Positions 1 through 9,449 of a stretch of 36,100 bases of DNA are shown piece by piece. The stretch comes from Mycobacterium sp. E787 (GTDB taxonomy: Bacteria; Actinomycetota; Actinomycetes; Mycobacteriales; Mycobacteriaceae). The notes below the pieces were generated by a model. The model saw only the letters and a list, made by a program, of their open reading frames with translations. It did not search any database and had not been told where the DNA came from. Position 1 is the stretch's first letter. Each line of letters opens with the position of its first letter. A program made the position numbers and the translations under genes. Where the stretch lies: positions 1 through 36,100 of the forward strand of contig NZ_LZKL01000122.1 of NCBI RefSeq assembly GCF_001668725.1. Reading direction: 5' to 3'.

Positions 1-92
1 CGCTGCCCGGCCAACTCCGCCAACTCCTCAAACAACACCGCCAACCGCTCTTTATGGTTCACCCCCAACCGAGGCGGTGCCGTCGACAACAT
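1..92 (-). CDS. DUF222 / 13E12-repeat family protein, N-terminus only
   Basis: Only the first 30 codons are inside the window; the gene continues past base 1. Reading from an ATG at 92, the protein contains the segment LAVLFEELAELAGQ, typical of the N-terminal DUF222 helix of mycobacterial 13E12 proteins, which usually carry an HNH nuclease domain at the C-terminus. These are multicopy genes in mycobacteria, and some copies are known prophage integration targets (phiRv1 in M. tuberculosis uses a REP13E12 copy). Function here is unknown. Family assignment rests on a short segment and the start codon is tentative. Confidence 0.6.
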   Translation of the reverse strand, partial: MLSTAPPRLGVNHKERLAVLFEELAELAGQ

Positions 93-159
93 GACCCCAT
101 CATCACAGCCGGGTACGACAAAAGTCGGCCGCCCACCCCGCGCCCGGCATGACCGCCAG

Positions 160-711
160 TTACAAACGCAGCGTCCAGCGGCCGTTGCGGAAGTACAGCA
201 CGGTGCGGCTTGCAGGCGCGATGTCGATGCGCCAGAACGACTTCGGGGGCGCATCGAGGCTGTGCAGGATGGCAGCCCGGATCACCGCCGGATGCGTGAC
301 CGCCACCGCGGGCGCTGTGTCGTCGGCCAGTGAATCCAGCCAGCCGGCCACCCGCTGCATCAGGTCGACGATGGATTCACCGCCGTGCGGCGCCCGCGCC
401 GGATCGGTCAGCCACGTCTCGAGGTCCGCGGGGCCGACGGCCCGCAGCGTCTGCCCGCACCAACCGCCGCAATCGAGATCCGCCAGCCGCGGCTCGGTCG
501 CGGCGCGCAGGCCGAGCAGTTGCGCGGTTTCCCGGGCGCGCTGCTCGGGCCCGCAGAGCTGACGGGTGCCGTCCTGAAGGTCAAGGCGCCCAGCCTTTTT
601 GACCTGCCGACGACCGATGCCGTTGAGCGGCTCATCGGCGGGAAAGCGTCCGGCCGCCATGGCGTCGGTCATTGCGTGCGCCACCAGGGTCAGCCGGACG
701 ACGTCGGTCAC
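160..711 (-). CDS. Histidine-phosphatase-family protein (CobC/PGM-like) linked to cbtAB
   Basis: A 183-residue protein of the histidine phosphatase superfamily. The catalytic His is in LTLVAHAMTDAM (His12), a second His lies in AVTHPAVIRAA near residue 150, and an RARETAQLL segment matches the family's conserved Arg-containing helix. The usual R-H-G triplet is A-H-A, so the arginine that normally contacts phosphate is missing. Activity may therefore be altered or lost. The start is a GTG at 711, overlapping the TGA of cbtA (GTGA), so it is probably translationally coupled and shares the B12-riboswitch transcript. A role in cobalamin metabolism, for example alpha-ribazole phosphate dephosphorylation as in CobC, is only suggested by context. 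Confidence 0.8.
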   Translation of the reverse strand: MTDVVRLTLVAHAMTDAMAAGRFPADEPLNGIGRRQVKKAGRLDLQDGTRQLCGPEQRARETAQLLGLRAATEPRLADLDCGGWCGQTLRAVGPADLETWLTDPARAPHGGESIVDLMQRVAGWLDSLADDTAPAVAVTHPAVIRAAILHSLDAPPKSFWRIDIAPASRTVLYFRNGRWTLRL

Positions 712-1463
712 GTCGCGTGGCTCGGTTCCGGTGCGCTGCCGACCCGCTCCCCGAGCAGCCGAGCGGTGAGCGTGGCGAAGACCACGCCGATCGTGGCCCA
801 CAGCACCAGCTGCGTGGCGAGCGATAGCAACCTGAATTCGTAGAGGACGTCGGCGGGAAAGCCGGGCGGCGTCTCATCCACGCTGGGCAGCGGCACCGCC
901 ACCGCCGCGACCGCCGCGACATAGGTACCCGCCGCGAGCAGCCGCCCGCTCCACACACCGAACCGGGCCGTCAGTCCCCGGGCCAGCCACGCGGCGACGA
1001 CCGCCAAAGCCACCGACGTCACCACCATCATCAGGTACCAGCCGGTGCGGGCCTGGATCGTGTCCGCCTGACCCACCGCCGGCGGATTCGGCGGGTACTT
1101 CACGAACGGCACCAGGTAGACCGCGCCGAATGCGGCCGCCGCCAACAGCAGGGAAAGTGGCTGCGGCCCAACGTTAGTCGCGCGCGCGGACACCACACAG
1201 AACAGCACGCTGAACAGCGCGCCCATCGCCAAACCGAAGATGAGCACACCGAAGCCCAACCCGGCGGTGGACTGCACCCCCCGGGTGAACAACTCGGCGC
1301 CGTGCTCGTGCAAGCCACGCGCACCCAGGGCGTCGATTCGTCCGTCCTCGAAGGCGATCGCGCGGCCGATCACGGGCTCGGCGCACAGGCGGGCGAACGC
1401 GAAAGCCAGCACCGCGCCGACGGCGCCGGCCACCAGGCCGCGTCCGATCAGACGCTTCTCCAC
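708..1463 (-). CDS. cbtA: CbtA, putative cobalt transporter subunit
   Basis: A 251-residue integral membrane protein with about five or six hydrophobic segments, for example GLVAGAVGAVLAFAFA near residue 10, FGVLIFGLAMGALFSVLFCVV, LSLLLAAAAFGAVYLV and MMVVTSVALAVVAAWLA. The order (cbtB, then cbtA), the KRLIGRG N-terminus and the hydrophobic pattern match the CbtA family (PF09490), predicted to take up cobalt for B12 synthesis. The chosen start is GTG at 1463, four bases after the cbtB stop. No strong Shine-Dalgarno is seen, consistent with coupling. The reading frame is open further upstream, but that stretch lies over cbtB in another frame and is not hydrophobic. Transport itself is a prediction for the family. 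Confidence 0.85.
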   Translation of the reverse strand: MEKRLIGRGLVAGAVGAVLAFAFARLCAEPVIGRAIAFEDGRIDALGARGLHEHGAELFTRGVQSTAGLGFGVLIFGLAMGALFSVLFCVVSARATNVGPQPLSLLLAAAAFGAVYLVPFVKYPPNPPAVGQADTIQARTGWYLMMVVTSVALAVVAAWLARGLTARFGVWSGRLLAAGTYVAAVAAVAVPLPSVDETPPGFPADVLYEFRLLSLATQLVLWATIGVVFATLTARLLGERVGSAPEPSHAT

Positions 1464-1467
1464 GATC

Positions 1468-1683
1468 TCAGTGACAGGGGAAGCCGAGCAGATGGCGGGC
1501 GTCGTGCACGAACTCGTGCACGTGCGAATCGCTGCCGAACAACGACAGCGCCCCTTGGTCGATACCGACGAAGTACAGGGCCAGCAACGCCAGGAAGACG
1601 GTTGCCGCCAACCAGACCGCGGCACTCGCCGCCGACAGGCCAACCGACCGGGCACGGGTATCGGTCGGGTGGGTGTTCGTCAC
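1468..1683 (-). CDS. cbtB: CbtB, small cobalt transporter subunit
   Basis: A 71-residue protein with one transmembrane helix (AAVWLAATVFLALLALYFVG, about residues 21-40). The His-rich C-terminus (SHVHEFVHDARHLLGFPCH) is the hallmark of CbtB (PF09489); its histidines could bind the metal. It starts with GTG at 1683, preceded by a good ribosome binding site (GGAAGGAG, bases 1691-1698 on the complementary strand). The start lies just downstream of the cobalamin riboswitch, so expression should fall when B12 is abundant. cbtA follows four bases after the stop. Confidence 0.9.
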   Translation of the reverse strand: MTNTHPTDTRARSVGLSAASAAVWLAATVFLALLALYFVGIDQGALSLFGSDSHVHEFVHDARHLLGFPCH

Positions 1684-1714
1684 TTGTTGACTCCTTCCGG
1701 GATTTCGCGTCCCG

Positions 1715-1800
1715 CTCGGGGGTGGTGACGGACTCCGGGTCTGACTGTGACAGTGGCGCGACCGTTCTGGAGTTTCACCAGAATTCCGTTGTCCATCGAA
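1715..1800 (-). promoter_or_regulatory. Cobalamin (B12) riboswitch
   Basis: On the minus strand, upstream of cbtB, is a cobalamin aptamer core: a TCTGG-TGAAA-CTCCAGA hairpin region, then GGTCGCGCCACTGTCACAG, then a B12-box-like AGTCAGACCCGGAGTC. The GCCACTGT word and the following AGTC box are characteristic of cobalamin riboswitches in actinobacteria. Just downstream, a CGGGA/TCCCG stem (1698-1714) abuts the cbtB Shine-Dalgarno, which suggests translational control by sequestering the ribosome binding site. The boundaries are approximate because pairing was judged by eye. Confidence 0.82.
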
Positions 1801-1830
1801 AACGTAAGCGTGGTCAGTCTAGACCGCGGA

Positions 1831-2211
1831 TCACTGTTGCGGCGTCGCGGCGCCGTAGCCGAGCTGGCCCGCGGTGTACTTGGCGGCGTCGGTGACCGGG
1901 ACCGCCTGCACCGCCGTGCCGTAGGCGCAGATCTCGGTCCAGACGTCGCCGATCTCGGTCGTGTCGAACCGCATCGCGACGATGGCGTTGCCCCCGCGGT
2001 TGCGCGCCTCGGCGATCAGGCGTCCCATCGCTTCGTTGCGGCTGTCGGCGAGGTTCTTGGTCATGCCGGCCAGCTCGCCGCCGAACATTGCCTTGAAGCC
2101 CGCGCCCATCTGGGAGAAGGCGTTTCGCGAGCGGACGGTCAAACCGAACACTTCGCCGCAGACGCGCTGGATGTCCCAGCCCGGAAGGTCGTTGGTGGTC
2201 ACGATCAGCAC
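1831..2211 (-). CDS. YbjQ / UPF0145 family protein
   Basis: A 126-residue protein with the YbjQ-family pattern: VTTNDLPGWDIQRVCGEVFGLTV at the start, an amphipathic middle with AMGRLIAEARNRGGNAIVAMRFDT, and a C-terminal beta segment TEICAYGTAVQAVPV. The family forms pentameric beta-rich barrels and is sometimes annotated as putative heavy-metal binding. Its function is not established. The start is GTG at 2211 with GGAAGGG about 10 bases upstream. It lies 122 bases downstream of clpC1 on the same strand; no terminator is obvious between them. Confidence 0.85.
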   Translation of the reverse strand: MLIVTTNDLPGWDIQRVCGEVFGLTVRSRNAFSQMGAGFKAMFGGELAGMTKNLADSRNEAMGRLIAEARNRGGNAIVAMRFDTTEIGDVWTEICAYGTAVQAVPVTDAAKYTAGQLGYGAATPQQ

Positions 2212-2333
2212 AGGCGGGCCCTTCCATGCGAAACGGGCGGTTAATCCCGTCAGAGATTAGTCCGATGGCGGCGACCCGCTTCGCCCGGCTCCGCCGCGCT
2301 CGCGATCGCCACGCCGCCCGTTTGCTGCAATCG

Positions 2334-4868
<2,535 letters not shown>

Positions 4869-5028
4869 CGCTGGTTACCTGCTCTCCCTGCCATCGGTAC
4901 TGTGGTCGGCTCTTGTCGGCCCCTGCGTACCTGCCATCCACTGTAATGGTCGGCCTGCCGGGGTTCCTAACGTTGCTGTGCCCGACGGTCCGGGCCGCAT
5001 CCCCCGTGAAATACAGGCGCAACACATA

Positions 5029-5055
5029 AACGAGGAAAACCACCCAGGCGTTTCC
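5029..5055 (-). promoter_or_regulatory. Candidate stress-sigma (SigH/SigE-type) promoter for clpC1
   Basis: On the minus strand, GGAAAC (5050-5055) and CGTT (5029-5032) are separated by 17 bases. This resembles the GGAAYA-N16-20-CGTT pattern of extracytoplasmic-function sigma H/E promoters in mycobacteria. It would give a leader of about 150 bases before clpC1. A separate TACAGT word (4940-4945) could be a housekeeping -10 nearer the gene. Stress control of clpC1 is plausible from known Clp biology, but this match was found by eye and is weak evidence. Confidence 0.35.
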
Positions 5056-5095
5056 GTATCGGCGGGCGATCTTTTCGCCGCCAGCGAAATGAAAC

Positions 5096-5132
5096 GACCG
5101 GCGCCCGGGTCTCCTGGACCCGGGCGCCGGTC
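5096..5132 (-). terminator. Intrinsic terminator of lsr2
   Basis: A perfect 16-bp inverted repeat (GACCGGCGCCCGGGTC, 5096-5111, and its complement, 5117-5132) with a 5-base loop begins 10 bases after the lsr2 stop. On the minus strand the stem is followed by GTTTCATTTCG, a short T-containing tail. It is the strongest hairpin noticed in the window and separates lsr2 from clpC1. Confidence 0.85.
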
Positions 5133-5141
5133 GGCAGCGTG

Positions 5142-5480
5142 TCAGGTCGCCGCGTGGAACGCGTCGATGACGTCCGCCGGGATGCGGCCGCGCGTCGACA
5201 CGTTGTGCCCGTTGCGGCGGGCCCATTCCCGGATCGCGGCGCTCTGCTCGCGGTCGATGGCTCCACGCCCCCGCCCCGAACCCGACCGCCCGCGGCGACG
5301 TCCGCCGACGCGGCGTCCCGCCGCAACCCATTGCTTCAAATCGTTGCGCAGTTTCGCGGCATTCTTGGACGAAAGATCAATCTCGTAGGTCACCCCGTCA
5401 AGCCCGAATTCAACCGTTTCGTCGGCCGCGCCCGCACCGTCGAAATCATCGACCAAGGTGACGGTCACTTTTTTCGCCAT
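5142..5480 (-). CDS. lsr2: Lsr2, nucleoid-associated xenogeneic silencer
   Basis: A 112-residue H-NS-like DNA-bridging protein that silences AT-rich DNA. The N-terminal dimerisation domain (MAKKVTVTLVDDFDG through LRNDLKQWV, residues 1-50) is followed by a basic linker (RRVGGRRRGRSGSGRGRG, about 56-73) and a C-terminal DNA-binding domain with the RGR minor-groove motif in NVSTRGRIP (about 93-101). Length and sequence match mycobacterial Lsr2. The ATG at 5480 has GAGGG just upstream. The AT-rich island at 22060-22170 in this window is the kind of DNA this protein binds. Confidence 0.98.
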   Translation of the reverse strand: MAKKVTVTLVDDFDGAGAADETVEFGLDGVTYEIDLSSKNAAKLRNDLKQWVAAGRRVGGRRRGRSGSGRGRGAIDREQSAAIREWARRNGHNVSTRGRIPADVIDAFHAAT

Positions 5481-5502
5481 TAGCTTACCCTCGCGTTTCG
5501 TC

Positions 5503-5523
5503 CTGAGCAGTTGCTGAGCAGTT
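5503..5523 (-). repeat. Tandem 10-bp repeat in the lsr2 leader
   Basis: The word CTGAGCAGTT occurs twice (5503-5512 and 5514-5523), with starts 11 bp apart, between the candidate -10 and the lsr2 start. The spacing is about one helical turn, so a protein could contact both copies on the same face. In the RNA it lies within the 5' leader. Function is unknown. Confidence 0.7.
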
Positions 5524-5563
5524 TGGATTCACTCCCCAAGGAACCAATCTGCCATAACAACGC

Positions 5564-5569
5564 AGCATA
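5564..5569 (-). promoter_or_regulatory. Candidate lsr2 -10 element
   Basis: TATGCT on the minus strand, about 85 bases upstream of the lsr2 ATG, fits the mycobacterial TANNNT -10 pattern. No convincing -35 was seen, which is common in mycobacteria. It would give a leader of roughly 75-80 bases containing the 10-bp tandem repeat. Confidence 0.35.
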
Positions 5570-5593
5570 CTCAATCCGGACGCAACCGGTAAC

Positions 5594-7105
5594 TCAACTG
5601 GAGTGCGGCCGCACAATCGGGAACAAAACCGTCTCCCTAATTGACAGCCCGGTCAAGGACATCAGCAACCGATCGATACCCATTCCGGTTCCCGTGCACG
5701 GGGGCATCCCATACTCGAGCGCGGCGAGAAAGTCTTCGTCAAGCACCATGGCCTCGTCGTCGCCGGCGGCCGCCGCACGGGCCTGCGCAGCGAACCTCTC
5801 GCGCTGGATGACCGGGTCATTCAGTTCGGAATACCCGGTGGCGAGTTCGACCCCGCGGAGGTAAAGGTCCCACTTCTCGGTCACGCCCGGGATGCTGCGG
5901 TGCTGTCGCGTCAAAGGCGTTGTCTCGACAGGGAAATCCTTGACGAAGGTCGGTGCGGTCAGCGCGTTGCCCACCGCGTGTTCCCAGAGTTCTTCGACCA
6001 GCTTGCCGTGCCCGTAGCCGCGGTCGCGGGGAATCTCCACACCCAGCTTGTCCGCGATGGCCCACAGCCGGTCCACCGCGGTCTCGGGCGTGATCTCCTC
6101 ACCGAGCGCCGCCGACAGCGACGGATACATTTGTATCGATGCCCATTCTCCGTCTATGTCGTAGACGCTGCCGTCTGGCAACGGCAGTTGTCGGGTTCCG
6201 ATCGCCTCGTCGGCCACCTCTTGAATAAGCTCGCGCGTGACGATCGCCGAATCGTCATAGGTTCCGTAGGTCTGGTAGGTCTCCAGCATCGAAAATTCGG
6301 GAGAATGGGTCGAATCGGCCCCTTCGTTTCGGAACACGCGATTTAGCTCGAAGACCCTGTCGAATCCGCCGACGACGCAGCGCTTGAGGAACAGTTCTGG
6401 CGCGATCCGCAGGTAGAGATCGATGTCGAGAGCATTGGAATGGGTGATGAACGGCCGAGCCGCGGCGCCGCCGGCCAGCGTCTGCAACATAGGTGTTTCG
6501 ACTTCGGAAAACCCGCGCCGTTCCAACGCGGTGCGAATCGCGCGGATAACGGCGATCCGCTGCCTGGCCACCGAGCGGGCCTGGGGGCGGACGATGAGGT
6601 CGACATAGCGCTGCCGGACCCGCGACTCTTCGTTCATCTCCTTGTGCGCGACCGGCAGCGGCCGCAGCGACTTGGCCGCCATCCGCCAGGAGTCGGCCAG
6701 GACGGACAACTCGCCGCGGCGCGAGCTGATCACGTTGCCGTGCACGAAGACGATGTCGCCGAGGTCGACGTCCGTCTTCCAGGCGTCGAGCGCCTGCCGG
6801 CCGACCTTGTCGAGGCTGACCATGACCTGCAGGGTCGTGCCGTCGCCATCCTGGAGTGTCGCAAAGCACAACTTGCCGGAGTTGCGGGCGTACATGACCC
6901 GACCGGCGACACCGACGACGTCGTCGGTGGCGGTGTCGGTCGGCAGGTCGGGGTGAGCGGCGCGCACCTCGGCAAGGGTGTGGGTGCGTTCGATGGCCAC
7001 CGGGTAGGGGTCGACCCCCTCGTCCAGCAACCGAGCGCGCTTGTCCCGGCGGATCCGATACTGCTCGGGAAGGTCGGTCTCGGCTTCCGGGGGCTCAGAT
7101 GTCAC
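5594..7105 (-). CDS. lysS: Lysyl-tRNA synthetase, class II
   Basis: A 503-residue class II aminoacyl-tRNA synthetase that charges tRNA-Lys. The N-terminal OB-fold anticodon-binding domain (about 55-160) contains VVGVAGRVMYARNSGKLCFATLQD. Motif 2 is FRNEGADSTHSPEF in the middle, and motif 3 is GTGMGIDRLLM near the C-terminus. Length is normal for a cytosolic bacterial LysRS, without the LysX membrane extension. The start is GTG at 7105; a TAAGCT -10 lies only 8 bases upstream, so the transcript may be leaderless or nearly so. lsr2 follows 113 bases downstream on the same strand. Confidence 0.97.
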   Translation of the reverse strand: MTSEPPEAETDLPEQYRIRRDKRARLLDEGVDPYPVAIERTHTLAEVRAAHPDLPTDTATDDVVGVAGRVMYARNSGKLCFATLQDGDGTTLQVMVSLDKVGRQALDAWKTDVDLGDIVFVHGNVISSRRGELSVLADSWRMAAKSLRPLPVAHKEMNEESRVRQRYVDLIVRPQARSVARQRIAVIRAIRTALERRGFSEVETPMLQTLAGGAAARPFITHSNALDIDLYLRIAPELFLKRCVVGGFDRVFELNRVFRNEGADSTHSPEFSMLETYQTYGTYDDSAIVTRELIQEVADEAIGTRQLPLPDGSVYDIDGEWASIQMYPSLSAALGEEITPETAVDRLWAIADKLGVEIPRDRGYGHGKLVEELWEHAVGNALTAPTFVKDFPVETTPLTRQHRSIPGVTEKWDLYLRGVELATGYSELNDPVIQRERFAAQARAAAAGDDEAMVLDEDFLAALEYGMPPCTGTGMGIDRLLMSLTGLSIRETVLFPIVRPHSS

Positions 7106-7113
7106 GACGTGCC

Positions 7114-7119
7114 AGCTTA
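7114..7119 (-). promoter_or_regulatory. Candidate lysS -10 element
   Basis: TAAGCT on the minus strand ends 8 bases before the lysS GTG. A start site about 7 bases downstream would give an almost leaderless lysS mRNA. A TTGCCT (7135-7140) is a possible -35, but its 15-base spacer is short. The 20-bp-period repeats lie just upstream. Confidence 0.4.
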
Positions 7120-7151
7120 ATTGAGGCCATCGAGAGGCAATGCATGTGCTC

Positions 7152-7260
7152 TCAGGGCTTTCACTGTGCGTTCAGGGCTTTCAGTGTGTATAGGGGACGG
7201 AAAATGCGCCCGAATCGCTGCCAGGATTCACACTCAACGCCGTCGATTCACACACGACGC
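7152..7260. repeat. Two doublets of 20-bp-period intergenic repeats
   Basis: Between coaX and lysS the word TCAGGGCTTTCACTGTG (7152-7168) recurs as TCAGGGCTTTCAGTGTG (7172-7188), 20 bp later with one mismatch. GATTCACACTCAACGC (7225-7240) recurs as GATTCACACACGACGC (7245-7260), again 20 bp later with two mismatches. Both doublets carry a GTGTG or CACAC core in opposite orientations. Similar words with the same 20-bp spacing occur at 33937-33971. This fills most of the 168-base gap between the two genes. Confidence 0.75.
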
Positions 7261-7273
7261 GGAAAGCCGGGCG

Positions 7274-8098
7274 TCAGCGGGCCGTCTTCAGCCGGCCGCG
7301 CTGGGCGTCCCGGTTGCGTTCGAAGACGAGCCGCAGGCCGTGCAGGGTCAGGTGCCGGTCGTAATGGGCGACGGTGTGCAGTTCCGGCAGCAGCAGCGGC
7401 GCGGTGTGCCCGGTGGCCACCACCGCGACCTGATCGCCCAACTCGCCGGAGAAACCGTCCACGTCCTCGCGGATGCGCTGCACCAAACCGTCGACCAAGC
7501 CGGCGAACCCGAACACCGCGCCGGCCTGCATGCACTCGACGGTGTTCTTGCCGACCACCGACCGGGGCCGGGTCAGCTCGACGCGGCGCAGCGCCGCGGA
7601 GCGAGCCGCGGCGGCATCGGACGAAACCTGTACGCCCGGGGCGATGGCGCCGCCGAGAAACTCGCCCTTGGCCGACACCAGGTCCACGATGATCGAGGAT
7701 CCGAAATCCATGACGATGGACGCCTTGCCGAACTGGTGAAACGCGGACAGGCAGTTGACGATCCGGTCGGCCCCGACTTCCTTGGGGTTGTCGACCAACA
7801 GCGGGATACCAGTTCGTATCCCCGGCTCGATGAGAACTTGCGGCACCGACGGCCAGTACTGGTCGAGCATGACGCGCACCTCGTGCAACACCGACGGCAC
7901 GGTCGACAGCGCGGCGGCGCCGGTAAGCCGCTCGGAATCCTCGCCGATCAGGCCGTCGATCGTCAGCGCGAGTTCGTCGGCGGTGACCTCGGACTCGGTG
8001 CGGATCCGCCACTGCTGCTCGACTTTTGCGTGCTCCTTGGAGCCCGAGATCAGTCCGACGACGGTGTGCGTGTTGCGGACGTCGATGGCCAGCAGCAC
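7274..8098 (-). CDS. coaX: Type III pantothenate kinase
   Basis: A 274-residue type III pantothenate kinase, making 4'-phosphopantothenate, the first step from pantothenate to CoA. The N-terminal phosphate-binding segment (LLAIDVRNTHTVVGL) and the DFGSSIIVDLV and GGAIAPGVQ segments match the CoaX actin-like fold. The usual DxGNT motif reads DVRNT and the usual DFGTA-like motif reads DFGSS. The start is GTG at 8098, two bases after the panD stop, so the genes are probably coupled. Mycobacteria also carry a CoaA-type kinase; CoaX from M. tuberculosis has been reported inactive, so activity should not be assumed. Confidence 0.93.
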   Translation of the reverse strand: MLLAIDVRNTHTVVGLISGSKEHAKVEQQWRIRTESEVTADELALTIDGLIGEDSERLTGAAALSTVPSVLHEVRVMLDQYWPSVPQVLIEPGIRTGIPLLVDNPKEVGADRIVNCLSAFHQFGKASIVMDFGSSIIVDLVSAKGEFLGGAIAPGVQVSSDAAAARSAALRRVELTRPRSVVGKNTVECMQAGAVFGFAGLVDGLVQRIREDVDGFSGELGDQVAVVATGHTAPLLLPELHTVAHYDRHLTLHGLRLVFERNRDAQRGRLKTAR

Positions 8099-8100
8099 GG

Positions 8101-8520
8101 CTACCGCGCGCCGATCCGAGGGTCTAACAGCTCTGCGGCGTCGGCCGGCACGAACGCCGGATCGTCCCCGAGGTCGATCGGCTTGTTGTCGGCGTCGACG
8201 AACACGATCCGCGGGCGGTAGGCGCGCGCCTCCGCGTCCTCCATCGTCCCGTAGGCGATCAGGATCACCAGATCGCCGGGGTGCACGAGATGCGCTGCGG
8301 CGCCGTTGATTCCGATCACGCCGCTGCCGCGTTCCCCGGTGATCGCATAGGTGACCAGCCGGGCGCCGTTGTCGATGTCGACAATGGTCACCTGCTCGCC
8401 CTCCAGCAGGTCGGCGGCGTCCATCAGGTCGGCGTCGATGGTCACCGAGCCGACGTAGTGCAGGTCGGCCTGCGTGACGGTGGCGCGGTGGATCTTCGAC
8501 TTCAGCATGGTGCGTAACAT
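8101..8520 (-). CDS. panD: Aspartate 1-decarboxylase proenzyme
   Basis: A 139-residue pyruvoyl-dependent enzyme that converts aspartate to beta-alanine for pantothenate synthesis. The proenzyme self-cleaves between Gly24 and Ser25, seen in HYVGSVTID, and Ser25 becomes the pyruvoyl group. Lys9, His11 and the SGVIGINGAAAHLVHPGD segment are also present. The chosen ATG at 8520 shares one base with the panC stop (TGATG) and has GGAGG just upstream. An ATG four codons earlier gives a longer form but is less well placed. Length equals the known mycobacterial protein. Confidence 0.96.
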   Translation of the reverse strand: MLRTMLKSKIHRATVTQADLHYVGSVTIDADLMDAADLLEGEQVTIVDIDNGARLVTYAITGERGSGVIGINGAAAHLVHPGDLVILIAYGTMEDAEARAYRPRIVFVDADNKPIDLGDDPAFVPADAAELLDPRIGAR

Positions 8521-9449
8521 CAATTCCTCCAAGGTTTTTGGGCGTGTCCGTCCGGCCCCACGGGTGCCGGCGAAGTTCCGATCTGAATTGCGACGTTGTC
8601 GAGCAGTCGCGTGGTGCCCAGCCGGGCCGCGACCAGCAGCCGGCCGGAGCCACCCTCGCGCAACGGGCCGAGTTCGGCGTCGCGCAGCTCCAGGTAGTCG
8701 AGCACGAGGCCGGGCGTGGCGTCGAGCACGGCGCGGGCGGCGTCCAGCGCGGCCGCGGGCCCGTCGGTGGCGGCGTGCGCCCCGGCCGTCAGCGCCGCCG
8801 AGAGCGCCACGGCCAATTCACGTTGCCCGGGGTCGAGGTAACGGTTGCGCGACGACATCGCCAGCCCGTCGGGCTCGCGGACGGTCGGGACCCCCACGAC
8901 GGCCACGTCGACGTTCAGGTCGGCGACCATCTGCCGGACCAGCACCAGCTGCTGATAGTCCTTCTCGCCGAAGAACACCCGGTCGGGGCGAACGATCTGC
9001 AGCAGCTTGCACACCACCGTCAGCACCCCGGCGAAATGGGACGGCCGCGGGCCGCCCTCGAGTTCGGCCGCCAGCGGGCCGGGCTGCACGGTGGTGCGCA
9101 GTCCGTTGGGGTACATCGCCGCGGCGGTCGGCGCGAACACGATCTCGACGCCTTCGCCGCGCAGCAACGCCACGTCGTCGTCGAGGGTGCGCGGGTATGC
9201 GTCGAGGTCTTCGCCCACGCCGAATTGCAGCGGGTTGACGAAGATCGATACCACGACCACCGAGCCGGGAACCCGCTTGGCGGCGCGCACCAGCGCCAGG
9301 TGCCCGTCGTGCAGGGCGCCCATGGTGGGCACCAGCATCACCCGCCGGCCGGTGTGGCGCAGCGCGCGGCTGACGTCGGCGACGTCGCGGGGTGCCGAAT
9401 ACACGTTGAGCTCGCCCGGATTGAACGCCGGCTTGCGTGGGGCCGTCAT
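8520..9449 (-). CDS. panC: Pantothenate synthetase
   Basis: A 309-residue ATP-dependent ligase joining pantoate and beta-alanine. VPTMGALHDGHLALV holds the HIGH-like nucleotide-binding motif, VVSIFVNPLQFG the pantoate site, FFGEKDYQQLVLVRQM the conserved central segment, and LAMSSRNRYL the KMSKS-like loop. Length matches the M. tuberculosis enzyme. The ATG at 9449 overlaps the upstream DUF2520 gene by four bases (ATGA), and the stop overlaps panD by one base, so upstream gene, panC and panD form one coupled unit. Confidence 0.97.
   Translation of the reverse strand: MTAPRKPAFNPGELNVYSAPRDVADVSRALRHTGRRVMLVPTMGALHDGHLALVRAAKRVPGSVVVVSIFVNPLQFGVGEDLDAYPRTLDDDVALLRGEGVEIVFAPTAAAMYPNGLRTTVQPGPLAAELEGGPRPSHFAGVLTVVCKLLQIVRPDRVFFGEKDYQQLVLVRQMVADLNVDVAVVGVPTVREPDGLAMSSRNRYLDPGQRELAVALSAALTAGAHAATDGPAAALDAARAVLDATPGLVLDYLELRDAELGPLREGGSGRLLVAARLGTTRLLDNVAIQIGTSPAPVGPDGHAQKPWRN

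Noticed and set aside
2242..2259. Inverted repeat TAATC...GATTA downstream of clpC1
   Set aside because: The stem is only 5-6 bp with no T-run; too weak to call a terminator.
7098..7273. Small peptide frame in the coaX-lysS gap
   Set aside because: The frames overlap lysS or coaX and cross the repeat doublets; no start signal or domain.
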